Below the pieces are notes generated by a model, which saw nothing but the letters and a program-made list of their open reading frames with translations, searched no databases and had not been told where the DNA came from. A DNA stretch of 64,000 nucleotides. Source: an uncultured Lachnoclostridium sp. Its GTDB lineage: Bacteria > Bacillota > Clostridia > Lachnospirales > Lachnospiraceae. Where the stretch lies: positions 1 through 64,000 of the forward strand of contig CAKNJS010000001.1 of the NCBI GenBank assembly GCA_930986645.1, given 5' to 3'. The translations under genes and the position numbers were made by a program. Shown here in pieces: positions 35,768 to 42,632 of the stretch; position 1 is the first letter of the stretch, and every line of letters starts with the position of its first letter.

Positions 35768-36518
35768 AAGAATGTTCTGCCTCGATGTTGTAGATACAGA
35801 TTTATTTCTGGAAATGCCTACCAGTTCGCAGGCGTTATATTTTCAGTTGGGAATGAGAGCTGATGATGATGGTTTTGTATCTTCGCCGAAGAAAATTGCT
35901 AAGATTACAAGCTGCGGGGAAGATGATCTCAGGCTTTTGGCGTCAAAAGGGTATATTATCCCGTTTGATAGCGGAGTGATTGTGGTTACGCACTGGGGAA
36001 TTAATAACAACAAGATAAAAGGGGATCGGTACAAGCCGACCATTTACAGCAGAGAAAAATCGATGCTGACTCAAAGTGGCGGAGTGTATTCCACTGTTGG
36101 AACCGAAATGGTTCCAGAATGTCTCCAAAGTGGAGACACCTCGGAACCTCAGAATAGATTAGATAAGAATAGAATAGATAAGAGTAATAACTATAGTGTG
36201 CATTTCGAGGAGTTTTGGAAAGCATATCCGAGAAAAAAGGAGAAGGCAAAGGCGCATAAATGCTATTTGGCCAGATTAAAAGATGGCTTTTCAGAAGAGG
36301 AGCTGCTGACTGCTGCCCAAAGATATGCGGAAGAGTGCAGAGAGAAACACACCGAGGAAAGATATATAAAACATGGAGCTACTTTCCTGAGTGCAAATAC
36401 TCCATTTACTGATTATCTAACGAAAGGAGATGAAAACGATGGCGAATCGGATGATCAGGATAGGCGACCAGCATCAGATTACTACACAGAGTTTCTCGGG
36501 GGATGCAGTAGTGACTGA
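35757..36518 (+). CDS. Phage-type replication initiation protein
   Basis: 253 residues. The N-terminal winged-helix region (about 1-90: MANKRMFCLDVVDTDLFLEMPTSSQALYFQLGM...VVTHWGINN in part) is typical of phage replisome organisers. A variable Ser/Gln-rich linker with repeated RLDKNRIDKS follows, then a C-terminal helical module (EEFWKAYPRKKEKAKAHKCYLARL). It precedes a DnaC-like loader, the usual initiator-loader pair. Overlaps the upstream gene by 11 bases and the loader by 80. Confidence 0.82.
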   Translation: MANKRMFCLDVVDTDLFLEMPTSSQALYFQLGMRADDDGFVSSPKKIAKITSCGEDDLRLLASKGYIIPFDSGVIVVTHWGINNNKIKGDRYKPTIYSREKSMLTQSGGVYSTVGTEMVPECLQSGDTSEPQNRLDKNRIDKSNNYSVHFEEFWKAYPRKKEKAKAHKCYLARLKDGFSEEELLTAAQRYAEECREKHTEERYIKHGATFLSANTPFTDYLTKGDENDGESDDQDRRPASDYYTEFLGGCSSD

Positions 36519-37293
36519 GGTTCATGGAATACAGACGCCAGATCAAAAGGGAGTGCTTGTGAATTATCGCATTGAAGATTATGGAGAAACAAATGCCTTC
36601 TATTTGCCAGATAGTCAAATTCTTGAAGCTCAGGCGGATGGCAGACGGAGCAGGAGTGGTATGCCAAAAGAATATGTCTATAAAACTGCAAAGAATTTTG
36701 ACTGGATGCAATATGGCGAAGATGTGTCTGTACAAAAGAAGATAGCAAATGCCTTTGTAAAACGCTTTGATATGTTCAGAAAGCAGGGGAGAGGGCTTTA
36801 TATCTATTCCGATACGAAAGGCAGCGGTAAGACGATGTTGGCGTGCTGTATTGTAAATGAGGTTCTGAAAGAATTTGATATCCCGGTCAAATTTATCTCT
36901 ATGCCGGAATACATAGAGCTTGTGAAAGATAAGAGCGAAGGCGCAAAGGCAAAGATAAAATCTGTGTTGGAGGCTGTGCTTCTAATCGTGGATGATATTG
37001 GTGCGACAACGGAGGATAAGGAGTGGATTTCCAACGCCATCTTCCGGCTTGTAAACAGGCGTCACGAGAATTTGTTGCCGACGATATACACAAGCAATGT
37101 TCCAATTGAGAAATTAAAGACTGATGATCGAATTGTGAGCCGGATCTATGAGGACTCTGTACCGGTAATTATGCCAGAAGTTAGTATACGTCGAAAAAAG
37201 GCGGATAAGTACAGAAGTGAATTTTTAAGACAGATTCTTGAAGAAAAAGAGCCAGCCGCAAGTGGCCAAGCCCTTCCTGATTCTGATAAATAA
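36439..37293 (+). CDS. DnaC-like helicase loader ATPase
   Basis: 284 residues. AAA ATPase with Walker A SDTKGSGKTML (about residues 131-141), Walker B VLLIVDDIGATTEDKEW (about 174-190) and arginine finger region ...RIVSRIYEDSVPV. It should load the host DnaB helicase at the element origin. I take ATG 36439, nine bases after AAAGGAG; the ATG at 36430 directly abuts that site. The 80-base overlap with the initiator indicates coupling. Confidence 0.85.
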   Translation: MANRMIRIGDQHQITTQSFSGDAVVTEVHGIQTPDQKGVLVNYRIEDYGETNAFYLPDSQILEAQADGRRSRSGMPKEYVYKTAKNFDWMQYGEDVSVQKKIANAFVKRFDMFRKQGRGLYIYSDTKGSGKTMLACCIVNEVLKEFDIPVKFISMPEYIELVKDKSEGAKAKIKSVLEAVLLIVDDIGATTEDKEWISNAIFRLVNRRHENLLPTIYTSNVPIEKLKTDDRIVSRIYEDSVPVIMPEVSIRRKKADKYRSEFLRQILEEKEPAASGQALPDSDK

Positions 37294-37315
37294 AGTATAA
37301 GGGAGAAGGCTGCTC

Positions 37316-38203
37316 ATGTCAAATGTGGACCTTGAAAACAGAATATTGACAAATGAGGAACTTGTTTCACTGATTCAGACAGGAAAAAACAGGGCTGATA
37401 ATATGCTTGCACTATGGCAACAGTGCGAAAAGTTCGTTGCTGTGTTTGCCCGGAAATATACGGGGCTGGCCGAATATGAAGATTTAATGCAAAGTGGATT
37501 TATCGGGCTGTATAATGCGGTTCAGGGCTATGAACCAGACAGGGGCATGAAGTTTATAAGCTACTGTGGTTTCTGGATCAGGCGGGAAATGCAGAGGTGT
37601 GTCAACGAAACAAGAGGTATTCACATTCCTGCTGATATGGGAAATAGTGTACAAGAATATAAAAAGGCTGTATCAAAGTATATGCAGAAATATGGCTATG
37701 AACCGTCAGAACGCGAAATAAGCGTGATAATGGGAGTGAGTCGGGAAAAGTTACGACAGATACACCAAACGGCTCAAATAGGACAAATACAAAGCCTGAG
37801 CGAACCCGTAGAGAATGAAGACGGAGAGATGAGCCTTGAAGAATGTATCGCCTCTCCTGAAAATCTGGAAGAAGCTACTGTTAAAGCTATGGATGCAGAA
37901 GAGATGAAACGCGAGTTGTGGCTTGCGGTCGACAATTTGCCAGAGGAAGAGGCGACAATAATTTATAATGTTTATCTGGATGATATGACCAGAGCGGCAG
38001 CAGGCAAGGCTATAGGCGTAAGTCAGAGTAAAGCGCGAGCATTAGAGAACAGGGCATTGCAAACGCTCAGACGGTCGCATAAAACGAAATATCGGAGATA
38101 CTCTGAGGAGTATATTTCTGCTGCTCCGATTTCACATACTGGCTTAAAGAGTTTCAAGACAACATGGTGGAGTGGTACGGAAAGGTTGGCAATAAAAGAC
38201 TGA
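37316..38203 (+). CDS. Element-encoded sigma-70 family factor with regions 2, 3 and 4
   Basis: 295 residues. Region 2 (AEYEDLMQSGFIGLYNAVQGYEPDRGMKF...YCGFWIRREMQ in part), region 3 (YMQKYGYEPSEREISVIMGVSREKLRQI) and region 4 (VDNLPEEEATIIYNVYL...AAAGKAIGVSQSKARALENRAL) are all present, so it resembles a housekeeping or flagellar/sporulation sigma rather than an ECF factor. It is the last gene of the rightward replication operon, 23 bases after the loader. It may switch on late element genes or redirect host polymerase. Confidence 0.85.
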   Translation: MSNVDLENRILTNEELVSLIQTGKNRADNMLALWQQCEKFVAVFARKYTGLAEYEDLMQSGFIGLYNAVQGYEPDRGMKFISYCGFWIRREMQRCVNETRGIHIPADMGNSVQEYKKAVSKYMQKYGYEPSEREISVIMGVSREKLRQIHQTAQIGQIQSLSEPVENEDGEMSLEECIASPENLEEATVKAMDAEEMKRELWLAVDNLPEEEATIIYNVYLDDMTRAAAGKAIGVSQSKARALENRALQTLRRSHKTKYRRYSEEYISAAPISHTGLKSFKTTWWSGTERLAIKD

Positions 38204-38209
38204 ACAGAT

Positions 38210-38259
38210 CCCCCCTCCTCATACTCGGACGATCTACCCCGGTTCTACCGGCAGGGGGT
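38210..38259. other. GC-rich hairpin after the sigma factor gene
   Basis: CCCCCCT and AGGGGG arms (38210-38216, 38253-38258) enclose an inner CCGGTTCTACCGG stem. There is no T tract, so it may be a replication or nicking origin rather than a terminator; this is a guess. Confidence 0.4.
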
Positions 38260-38319
38260 AAGCATTTCCAACTCTAAAGGTAAATTGTGAAAAAGGGGAA
38301 AAGAGATGAGGATAATGGT

Positions 38320-38345
38320 AGATTTGTGAGTCCCTAAAAAGAAAG
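38320..38345 (+). repeat. Copy 1 of a 25-base element repeat
   Basis: AGATTT-GT-GAGTCCCTAAAAAG, followed by AAAG. The same pattern occurs twice in tandem at 40794-40844. Confidence 0.65.
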
Positions 38346-38372
38346 CCGCCCCACGAACTGGCACGGAGCGGC
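38336..38372 (-). terminator. Terminator of the RHH-Uma2 operon
   Basis: On the minus strand GCCGC...GCGGC stem followed by TTTCTTTTT. Confidence 0.65.
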
Positions 38373-38378
38373 AATGTT

Positions 38379-38924
38379 TTAAAATTCTATGGCGTTAAAA
38401 TCAATCTCCAGATCATCATAGATCCCGGCTTTGACAGCCTCAGAGAAAGTATATTCTGCGGTATCGTCGGACTCAAAGGAATAAACCGTGATTCTGTTCT
38501 TTTCAGGATCAACAATCCAGTATTCACGAACTCCGGCAGTACGGTATTTGAACAGTTTAGTATAGTAGTCTGTTCGCCTGCTGCCCGGGGAAACGATCTC
38601 AATGATCCAGTCCGGCGCACCTGTGCAGCCTTTGTCTGTAAGCTTGTCAGGGCTGCATATAACGCTTATATCCGGCTCGACATAGTTTTTATCATCTGCG
38701 TTGAGGAATACGGCAAATGGGGCAATATCGACCTCACAGGAGCCGCCTTTATCCTTGATATAGTTATTGATGATGGTTGAAAGCTCCAGTGTGATCCGCT
38801 GATGCCTCCGCGTGGGCGGTGCCATCATATACATCTGGCCATCGATCAGTTCTGCTCGCTGTCCGTCCGGAAGGGCATAGATATCATCAATGGTATACTC
38901 TTTGTTCTGTTGCAGTAATGGCAT
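38379..38924 (-). CDS. Uma2 family endonuclease (DUF820)
   Basis: 181 residues of the PD-(D/E)xK fold: GQRAELIDGQMYMM (Glu), YVEPDISVIC (catalytic Asp region), DWIIEIVSPGSRRTDYYTKLFKY (Glu and Lys) and GVREYWIVDP. Uma2 proteins are widespread predicted nucleases; their role is not settled. ATG chosen behind AAAGGATG. It follows a ribbon-helix-helix gene by 46 bases in the same direction and lies within the element, opposite to the replication genes. Confidence 0.85.
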   Translation of the reverse strand: MPLLQQNKEYTIDDIYALPDGQRAELIDGQMYMMAPPTRRHQRITLELSTIINNYIKDKGGSCEVDIAPFAVFLNADDKNYVEPDISVICSPDKLTDKGCTGAPDWIIEIVSPGSRRTDYYTKLFKYRTAGVREYWIVDPEKNRITVYSFESDDTAEYTFSEAVKAGIYDDLEIDFNAIEF

Positions 38925-38970
38925 GGTAACACATCCTTTCATGGTGAGAGTGTTGACAGTTGCATAGAGG

Positions 38971-39171
38971 TTATACGGAGTCACGCTCCATTCGCTCATT
39001 AACAGAACGAACAATAAAAGCATTCACGCTTTCTCCGTGTCTTTTTGCATGATCCTTTATTATTTCCTTTTGTCCTTTTGGAAAAGTAACGTTAATTCTA
39101 TCATAATTGTTCTTTACATATTTGTTTACCGCTTTTTGCTGTGCTTTGCTAATTTTTGATTCTTCAGGCAT
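38971..39171 (-). CDS. Ribbon-helix-helix (Arc/CopG-type) protein
   Basis: 66 residues: a Lys-rich N-terminus, a short strand (DRINVTFPKGQ) and two helices (EIIKDHAKRHGESVNAFIVRSVNERM), the classic RHH DNA-binding pattern. The start is placed at 39171 because AGGTGA precedes it; the frame is also open six codons further. It is upstream of Uma2 and beside three direct repeats at 39245-39324, which may be its operators. Confidence 0.78.
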   Translation of the reverse strand: MPEESKISKAQQKAVNKYVKNNYDRINVTFPKGQKEIIKDHAKRHGESVNAFIVRSVNERMERDSV

Positions 39172-39244
39172 TTGTTCACCTACTTTCATTAATTTATAGA
39201 TAGATATACTGCATCTATTTTATAAAGATTATAAACTAAAAATC

Positions 39245-39324
39245 TATTGATGTAAATATACAATATTACTAAATATATTGGTGTAAATATAGCAATTATG
39301 CCAATAGACTATTGGTGTAAATAG
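39245..39324. repeat. Three direct repeats TATTGRTGTAAATA
   Basis: Copies at 39245-39258, 39276-39289 and 39310-39323, starts 31 and 34 bases apart, roughly three helical turns. The last is joined to an inverted half (CCAATAGaCTATTGG, 39301-39315). They lie between divergent genes and could be operators of the RHH protein or iterons of a replication origin. Confidence 0.7.
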
Positions 39325-39333
39325 ATGTATAAT
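39305..39333 (+). promoter_or_regulatory. Promoter of the small-gene operon
   Basis: TAGACT (39305-39310), a 17-base spacer and TATAAT (39328-39333). The third direct repeat lies inside the spacer, so binding there would block it. Confidence 0.55.
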
Positions 39334-39339
39334 AAGACC

Positions 39340-39460
39340 ATAAGATAAAGGTAAGGCAAACGAACAGCCCGAAAAGCTGCAAAGCCGGAAACCATATCCC
39401 TGTGAGCGAAGTCGTGGACGAGGTGCAATAGTCAGGAAGATGATCCGGCCGGATGCATCC
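39340..39460 (+). ncRNA. Structured leader or small RNA of unknown class
   Basis: Begins at the expected transcript start. Stems: CAGC/GCTG with loop CCGAAAA (39365-39379), a long-range GCCGGA/TCCGGC (39384-39389 with 39444-39449), an inner CCTG/CAGG, and the palindrome GGATGCATCC (39451-39460). The opening GGCAAAC...GAAA...GCAAAGCC faintly recalls the cyclic-di-GMP-I riboswitch, but the second half does not fit what I remember. Class unassigned. Confidence 0.4.
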
Positions 39461-39496
39461 GATATCTTAGAAAAAACAATGGAAGGAGACAGGAAC

Positions 39497-39826
39497 ATGA
39501 AATACAATCTCAGGGCGATCATGTTAAGAGCATGGAAGAACTACCGTAAGATGCAGCTTTCATTCGCGGAGTGTTTACATAGAGCATGGCTCTCAGCGAA
39601 AGCCGAGGAAGTCAATTCTAAGCGGATTGAAAACGCGAAAGCGGCAGCAGGAATCAACGAGGATACGAACACATGGAGCGGATGGAAACAGCTCGGATAT
39701 GAAGTGATACACGGCAGCAGGGCGTTGTTTGGTGCAGAGCTGATCTGGGGAAGTAAGGGTGATGGTGCTGTATACAAAGCGAGATTCTTCGGACGCTCTC
39801 AGGTGCAGGAGATCGCGACAGCATAA
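39497..39826 (+). CDS. Small conserved element protein
   Basis: 109 residues. Basic N-terminal half (MKYNLRAIMLRAWKNYRK, LSFAECLHRAWLSAKAEE) with helices that could bind nucleic acid, then a Trp-containing segment and a beta-rich end. The start follows GGAAGGAGAC. I do not recognise a named family. It has its own promoter and a 150-base structured leader. Confidence 0.65.
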   Translation: MKYNLRAIMLRAWKNYRKMQLSFAECLHRAWLSAKAEEVNSKRIENAKAAAGINEDTNTWSGWKQLGYEVIHGSRALFGAELIWGSKGDGAVYKARFFGRSQVQEIATA

Positions 39827-39832
39827 AGAAAA

Positions 39833-39922
39833 TGCCCTTGCCAGTGCTGAAACACTGACAGGGGCAGCACAGCCGGAGCCATGCAGTAACATACCATTTA
39901 CATAATAGCATGGATCCTCCGG
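39833..39922 (+). other. Two adjacent strong hairpins
   Basis: TGCCCTTG.CAGTG/CACTG.CAGGGGCA (39833-39866) is followed by CCGGAG-CCATGC/GCATGG-CTCCGG (39873-39922). Only the second is near the next ribosome site. No T tract, so these are more likely RNA structural elements than terminators. Confidence 0.5.
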
Positions 39923-39938
39923 GGAAAGGAAGGGAAAA

Positions 39939-40424
39939 ATGAAAAAATACTTAAAAGATTTAACTGTTGATGACCTGAATACATTTAAATATCCGAACCT
40001 TATGGCGGAGGTAAAAGAAACCAGTTACTCTATATGCACCATAGCGGATCATATAGGGCTTCCAAGGCCGTATCGTAAGGAGGATGACTCGGAAACATGG
40101 GATAAGCTGACAGGGAGAACGGAAATAACGGCAGATGAATCACTCCGCCTCGCCAATTTGTTTGGTGTCTTTCCGGAATATCTTTTCGGTCATGAATTAA
40201 AAGTTGTTTCCGGACAGTCAGCCGCTTATTGGCGTTGGTTGGATAGAAACAGGGAGATAGATAAGGAGATCGAGCGCAGTAATCAGATTCGGAAAATTGA
40301 GCAGGAATTGAAAGACAAGCCGTATCTGTTTGAATTTGTAAAAGAGGCGGTTACATTGAATCATGATGAGATAGAAGATTTTATAAAAATTCTCAGGAAG
40401 ATGGAAAGGGGAAATCATAAATGA
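39939..40424 (+). CDS. XRE-like element protein
   Basis: 161 residues. An XRE-like region (about 30-85: YSICTIADHIGLPRPYRKEDD, WDKLTGRTEITADESLRLANLFGVFPEYLFG) suggests DNA binding. A charged coiled segment follows (DRNREIDKEIERSNQIRKIEQELKD), then a C-terminal helix. The start follows GGAAAGGAAGGG. It overlaps the next small gene by four bases. Function unknown. Confidence 0.65.
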   Translation: MKKYLKDLTVDDLNTFKYPNLMAEVKETSYSICTIADHIGLPRPYRKEDDSETWDKLTGRTEITADESLRLANLFGVFPEYLFGHELKVVSGQSAAYWRWLDRNREIDKEIERSNQIRKIEQELKDKPYLFEFVKEAVTLNHDEIEDFIKILRKMERGNHK

Positions 40425-40609
40425 ATCATGAAATTGTCGAAAAATTCATAATCGAAATGTATCACACAACACCAGACGAACGCGAGATGATAAAGCTTGT
40501 GCTGCTGAATGGAAATAAGGATAAACCGGCTGTATTCGGATTTCTGAATGCAGTATTTAATTTAATTGAAACACTCAGTCCGAAGATGATTGAAATGAAG
40601 ATGCAATAA
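40421..40609 (+). CDS. Small protein of unknown function
   Basis: 62 residues, helical and acidic/basic mixed (HEIVEKFIIEMYHTTPDEREMIKLVLLNG). Starts in the ATGA overlap with the preceding gene, so it is probably translated by coupling. Not recognised. Confidence 0.55.
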   Translation: MNHEIVEKFIIEMYHTTPDEREMIKLVLLNGNKDKPAVFGFLNAVFNLIETLSPKMIEMKMQ

Positions 40610-40614
40610 AACCC

Positions 40615-40778
40615 ATGCCCTCCCGGGAAAGGTGCTGCAACATCCGATCCGGGCGGCAGGGGATCAGATCAGAGAGTGAACGGCGCTCCGGCGTGCTACC
40701 AATACTGCCGGGGCATGAGAGAATGAAGAACCGCCCTCCCTGGGGAGCTGCGCCAACAGTAGAACTGAGGCGGCGGTT
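40615..40778. other. Hairpin-rich non-coding stretch
   Basis: ATGCCC (40615-40620) pairs with GGGCAT (40711-40716), and AACCGCC (40729-40735) with GGCGGTT (40772-40778). A short open frame here is Arg/Pro-rich and has no ribosome site, so I read it as structured RNA or DNA rather than a gene. Confidence 0.45.
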
Positions 40779-40793
40779 GATAACAGAAATCGG

Positions 40794-40844
40794 AGATTTT
40801 GGAGTCCCTAAAAAGGCGAGATTTCCGAGACCTTAAAAAGAAAG
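40794..40844 (+). repeat. Copies 2 and 3 of a 25-base element repeat, in tandem
   Basis: AGATTT-TG-GAGTCCCTAAAAAG at 40794-40815 and AGATTT-CC-GAGACCTTAAAAAG at 40819-40840, exactly 25 bases apart. Copy 1 is at 38320. Confidence 0.65.
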
Positions 40845-40855
40845 AAGGTGAGAGA

Positions 40856-41104
40856 ATGAGCAAATTGCAGGATATTTACCAGAGAGTCTATAATAATACG
40901 CCTGCTGCCACTGTCGATGATAATACAGTAGGCGAGGCAGTCCGAGAGCAGATTGAGCGCGAGAAGAGCCGGGCAGGTGGTCCGTTATCAGAGGATGAGT
41001 GGTCAGATCTGGTCTGTCTCGGCACAAGCTACGGACAGGCGCAGGGCTTCGAGAGCGGCTTCAGGTATGCTCTGGCACTGATCTTCGAAAGCCTGAGCAA
41101 CTAA
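40856..41104 (+). CDS. Small element protein (DUF6809-like)
   Basis: 82 residues: KLQDIYQRVYNNTPAATVDD, an acidic helical middle and a final GQAQGFESGFRYALALIFES helix. Similar short proteins are frequent on Lachnospiraceae elements; the family name is from memory. ATG follows GAAGGTGAGAG. Function unknown. Confidence 0.6.
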   Translation: MSKLQDIYQRVYNNTPAATVDDNTVGEAVREQIEREKSRAGGPLSEDEWSDLVCLGTSYGQAQGFESGFRYALALIFESLSN

Positions 41105-41246
41105 AAGCCCCGCGGTGCGGCAACACCACGAGGCAAAACAGAAATAACCCAATACACACGATAAAGGGTCAACATGATTATATACTGTCATGTGGCCCTA
41201 TTGCAATATGTGAACTGACGTTCAGACGGCAGAGAAAGGGGCAGAC

Positions 41247-42368
41247 ATGGCAGTTGATAGCAAAGGGAAAAAATTACCATCAGGAATACGACAGAGAGCC
41301 AACGGGAGATATGAGGGGCGCATAAAATACGACTATAAAAGCTATTCGGTTTATGCCGATACGATAACCGAAACTAAAAAGAAAATGCGCGATCTGAAGT
41401 ATAAGCTAGAGCATGGTCTTTTCGTATCAAAAGAAAGGATTACACTGGATGCATGGTATAAAACATGGCTGGAGGAATATAAAAAGAATCGGGTGAAGAT
41501 TGGAACGTATACCAGCTATGAAAAATATTATCAGAGTGTTATTAAGAGCAGACTCGGCAGCAGGAACTTAAATGATATACGAGGCGAGCATATTCAGAAA
41601 TTGTACAATGATCTGGTAAAAGAGGGGTATGCACTTTCAAGTATCAAAATTGTATCTGCTGTGTTGAATGGTTGTTTTAAGCAGGCAGAGCGGAACGGTC
41701 TAATTGAACGGAATCCGGTGAAATTAGCAGAATTACCACGCCAGACTGAGAAGAAAACACGGCAGGCCATGACAAGAGAACAGCAGGCGTTGTTCATGGA
41801 ATATGCGAAGGAAAGCTATTTATATCATTTCTTTGAGGTTATGCTCCGTACCGGCATGAGAAAAGGAGAGATGCAGGGGCTTAAATACCCGGATGTAGAC
41901 CGAAAGGCAAATGTTATACACGTCAGGCGCACACTGAAATATATTGAGCATCACGGATATATCGAGGATACGCCGAAAACCCGGACTTCTACAAGGGATA
42001 TTCCGCTGACTGCTGCCATATTGGAACATATAGAGGCACAGCGGAATTACTGGGGCTTTAAGGTCGTTAATATGAATCAGTATATTTTCTGCAATGAAAG
42101 AGGGGAGGCGCTGAGCAGGGAAAGAATACAGGCGGAAATAGACCGGATTATAAAGCGGATCAGGGCAGCAGGTCACGACTTCCCGAGGATTACTTCCCAT
42201 GTGTTCCGGCATACATTTGCCACCAGAGCAATAGAGGCGGGGATGCAGCCGCAGGTATTAAAGACGATTCTCGGGCATAGTTCCCTTGCTATGACAATGG
42301 ATCTGTATAGTCACGTTTTGCCGGATACAAAGGCGGAGGAAATGGAGAAAATAGCAAGCGTATTTTAA
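41247..42368 (+). CDS. int: Tyrosine-type site-specific integrase
   Basis: 373 residues. An N-terminal arm-binding domain (about 1-60), a SAM-like core-binding domain (about 64-150) and a catalytic domain with the Arg in RTGMRKGE (about residue 202), HVFRH (His/Arg, about 312-316), GHSS (about 338) and the nucleophile Tyr in LYSHVL (about 350). The start is behind AAAGGGGCAGAC. It should recombine the two 119 bp repeats that border the element. It lies next to the right-hand repeat, as usual for such integrases. Confidence 0.95.
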   Translation: MAVDSKGKKLPSGIRQRANGRYEGRIKYDYKSYSVYADTITETKKKMRDLKYKLEHGLFVSKERITLDAWYKTWLEEYKKNRVKIGTYTSYEKYYQSVIKSRLGSRNLNDIRGEHIQKLYNDLVKEGYALSSIKIVSAVLNGCFKQAERNGLIERNPVKLAELPRQTEKKTRQAMTREQQALFMEYAKESYLYHFFEVMLRTGMRKGEMQGLKYPDVDRKANVIHVRRTLKYIEHHGYIEDTPKTRTSTRDIPLTAAILEHIEAQRNYWGFKVVNMNQYIFCNERGEALSRERIQAEIDRIIKRIRAAGHDFPRITSHVFRHTFATRAIEAGMQPQVLKTILGHSSLAMTMDLYSHVLPDTKAEEMEKIASVF

Positions 42369-42389
42369 GGGGCCTGCTGCCCTCTTTTT
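42369..42389 (+). terminator. Terminator after the integrase
   Basis: GGGGC/GCCC short stem followed by TCTTTTT. Confidence 0.6.
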
Positions 42390-42392
42390 CGT

Positions 42393-42421
42393 GTGGGTAT
42401 ACCCACTTTTGTACCCACAAT
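42393..42421. other. Integrase arm-type sites, right end
   Basis: Palindrome GTGGGTATACCCAC (42393-42406) and GTACCCACAAT (42411-42421). The 11-mer is identical to that at 34202 near the other end. Confidence 0.6.
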
Positions 42422-42445
42422 GCAGTAAATAGTGATAAATTAGAA

Positions 42446-42485
42446 TAAAAAGAAAGAGCCCGAAAACACGTTGTTTTCATGGCTC
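42446..42485 (-). terminator. Terminator of the orphan leader RNA
   Basis: Minus strand: GAGCC-AT-GAAAAC, loop, GTTTTC-G-GGCTC, then TTTCTTTTT. It ends transcription 41 bases after the right-hand RNA copy and protects the integrase gene from antisense transcription. Confidence 0.8.
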
Positions 42486-42525
42486 AGTAATCAACCATAA
42501 ACCTATATAAATAGGTAAGAATCGA

Positions 42526-42632
42526 AGTTTTGTTTTACGTGTGGAAGGTCTCGAACACACGGCACATTTTACGGCGGTGACCGCCGGTAAGCCCGATAGA
42601 CCTTGGATGTTGCGGGCTTAGCAACGTGGGAT
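42526..42632 (-). ncRNA. Orphan copy of the queT leader RNA
   Basis: Same three hairpins as the queT leader. CGTGTG/CACACG replaces CGAGTG/CACTCG, and CGGCGG/CCGCCG replaces CGCCG/CGGCG: both are paired changes that keep the stems. The AAGGTCT and AGACCTT loop elements are identical. The homology stops exactly where queT has its ribosome site, and no gene follows, only a terminator. Expected transcript about 180 bases. Confidence 0.65.

Noticed and set aside
36430-36432. Alternative ATG start for the helicase loader
   Set aside because: It directly follows AAAGGAG with no spacing; ATG 36439 is nine bases away and preferred.
39245-39324. Possible CRISPR-like repeats
   Set aside because: Only three 14-base copies with ~17-20-base gaps and no cas genes; better explained as operators or iterons.
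40615-40836. A 73-codon Arg/Pro-rich open frame inside the element
   Set aside because: No ribosome site; the stretch is made of paired stems and 25-base repeats, so it is more likely structural.
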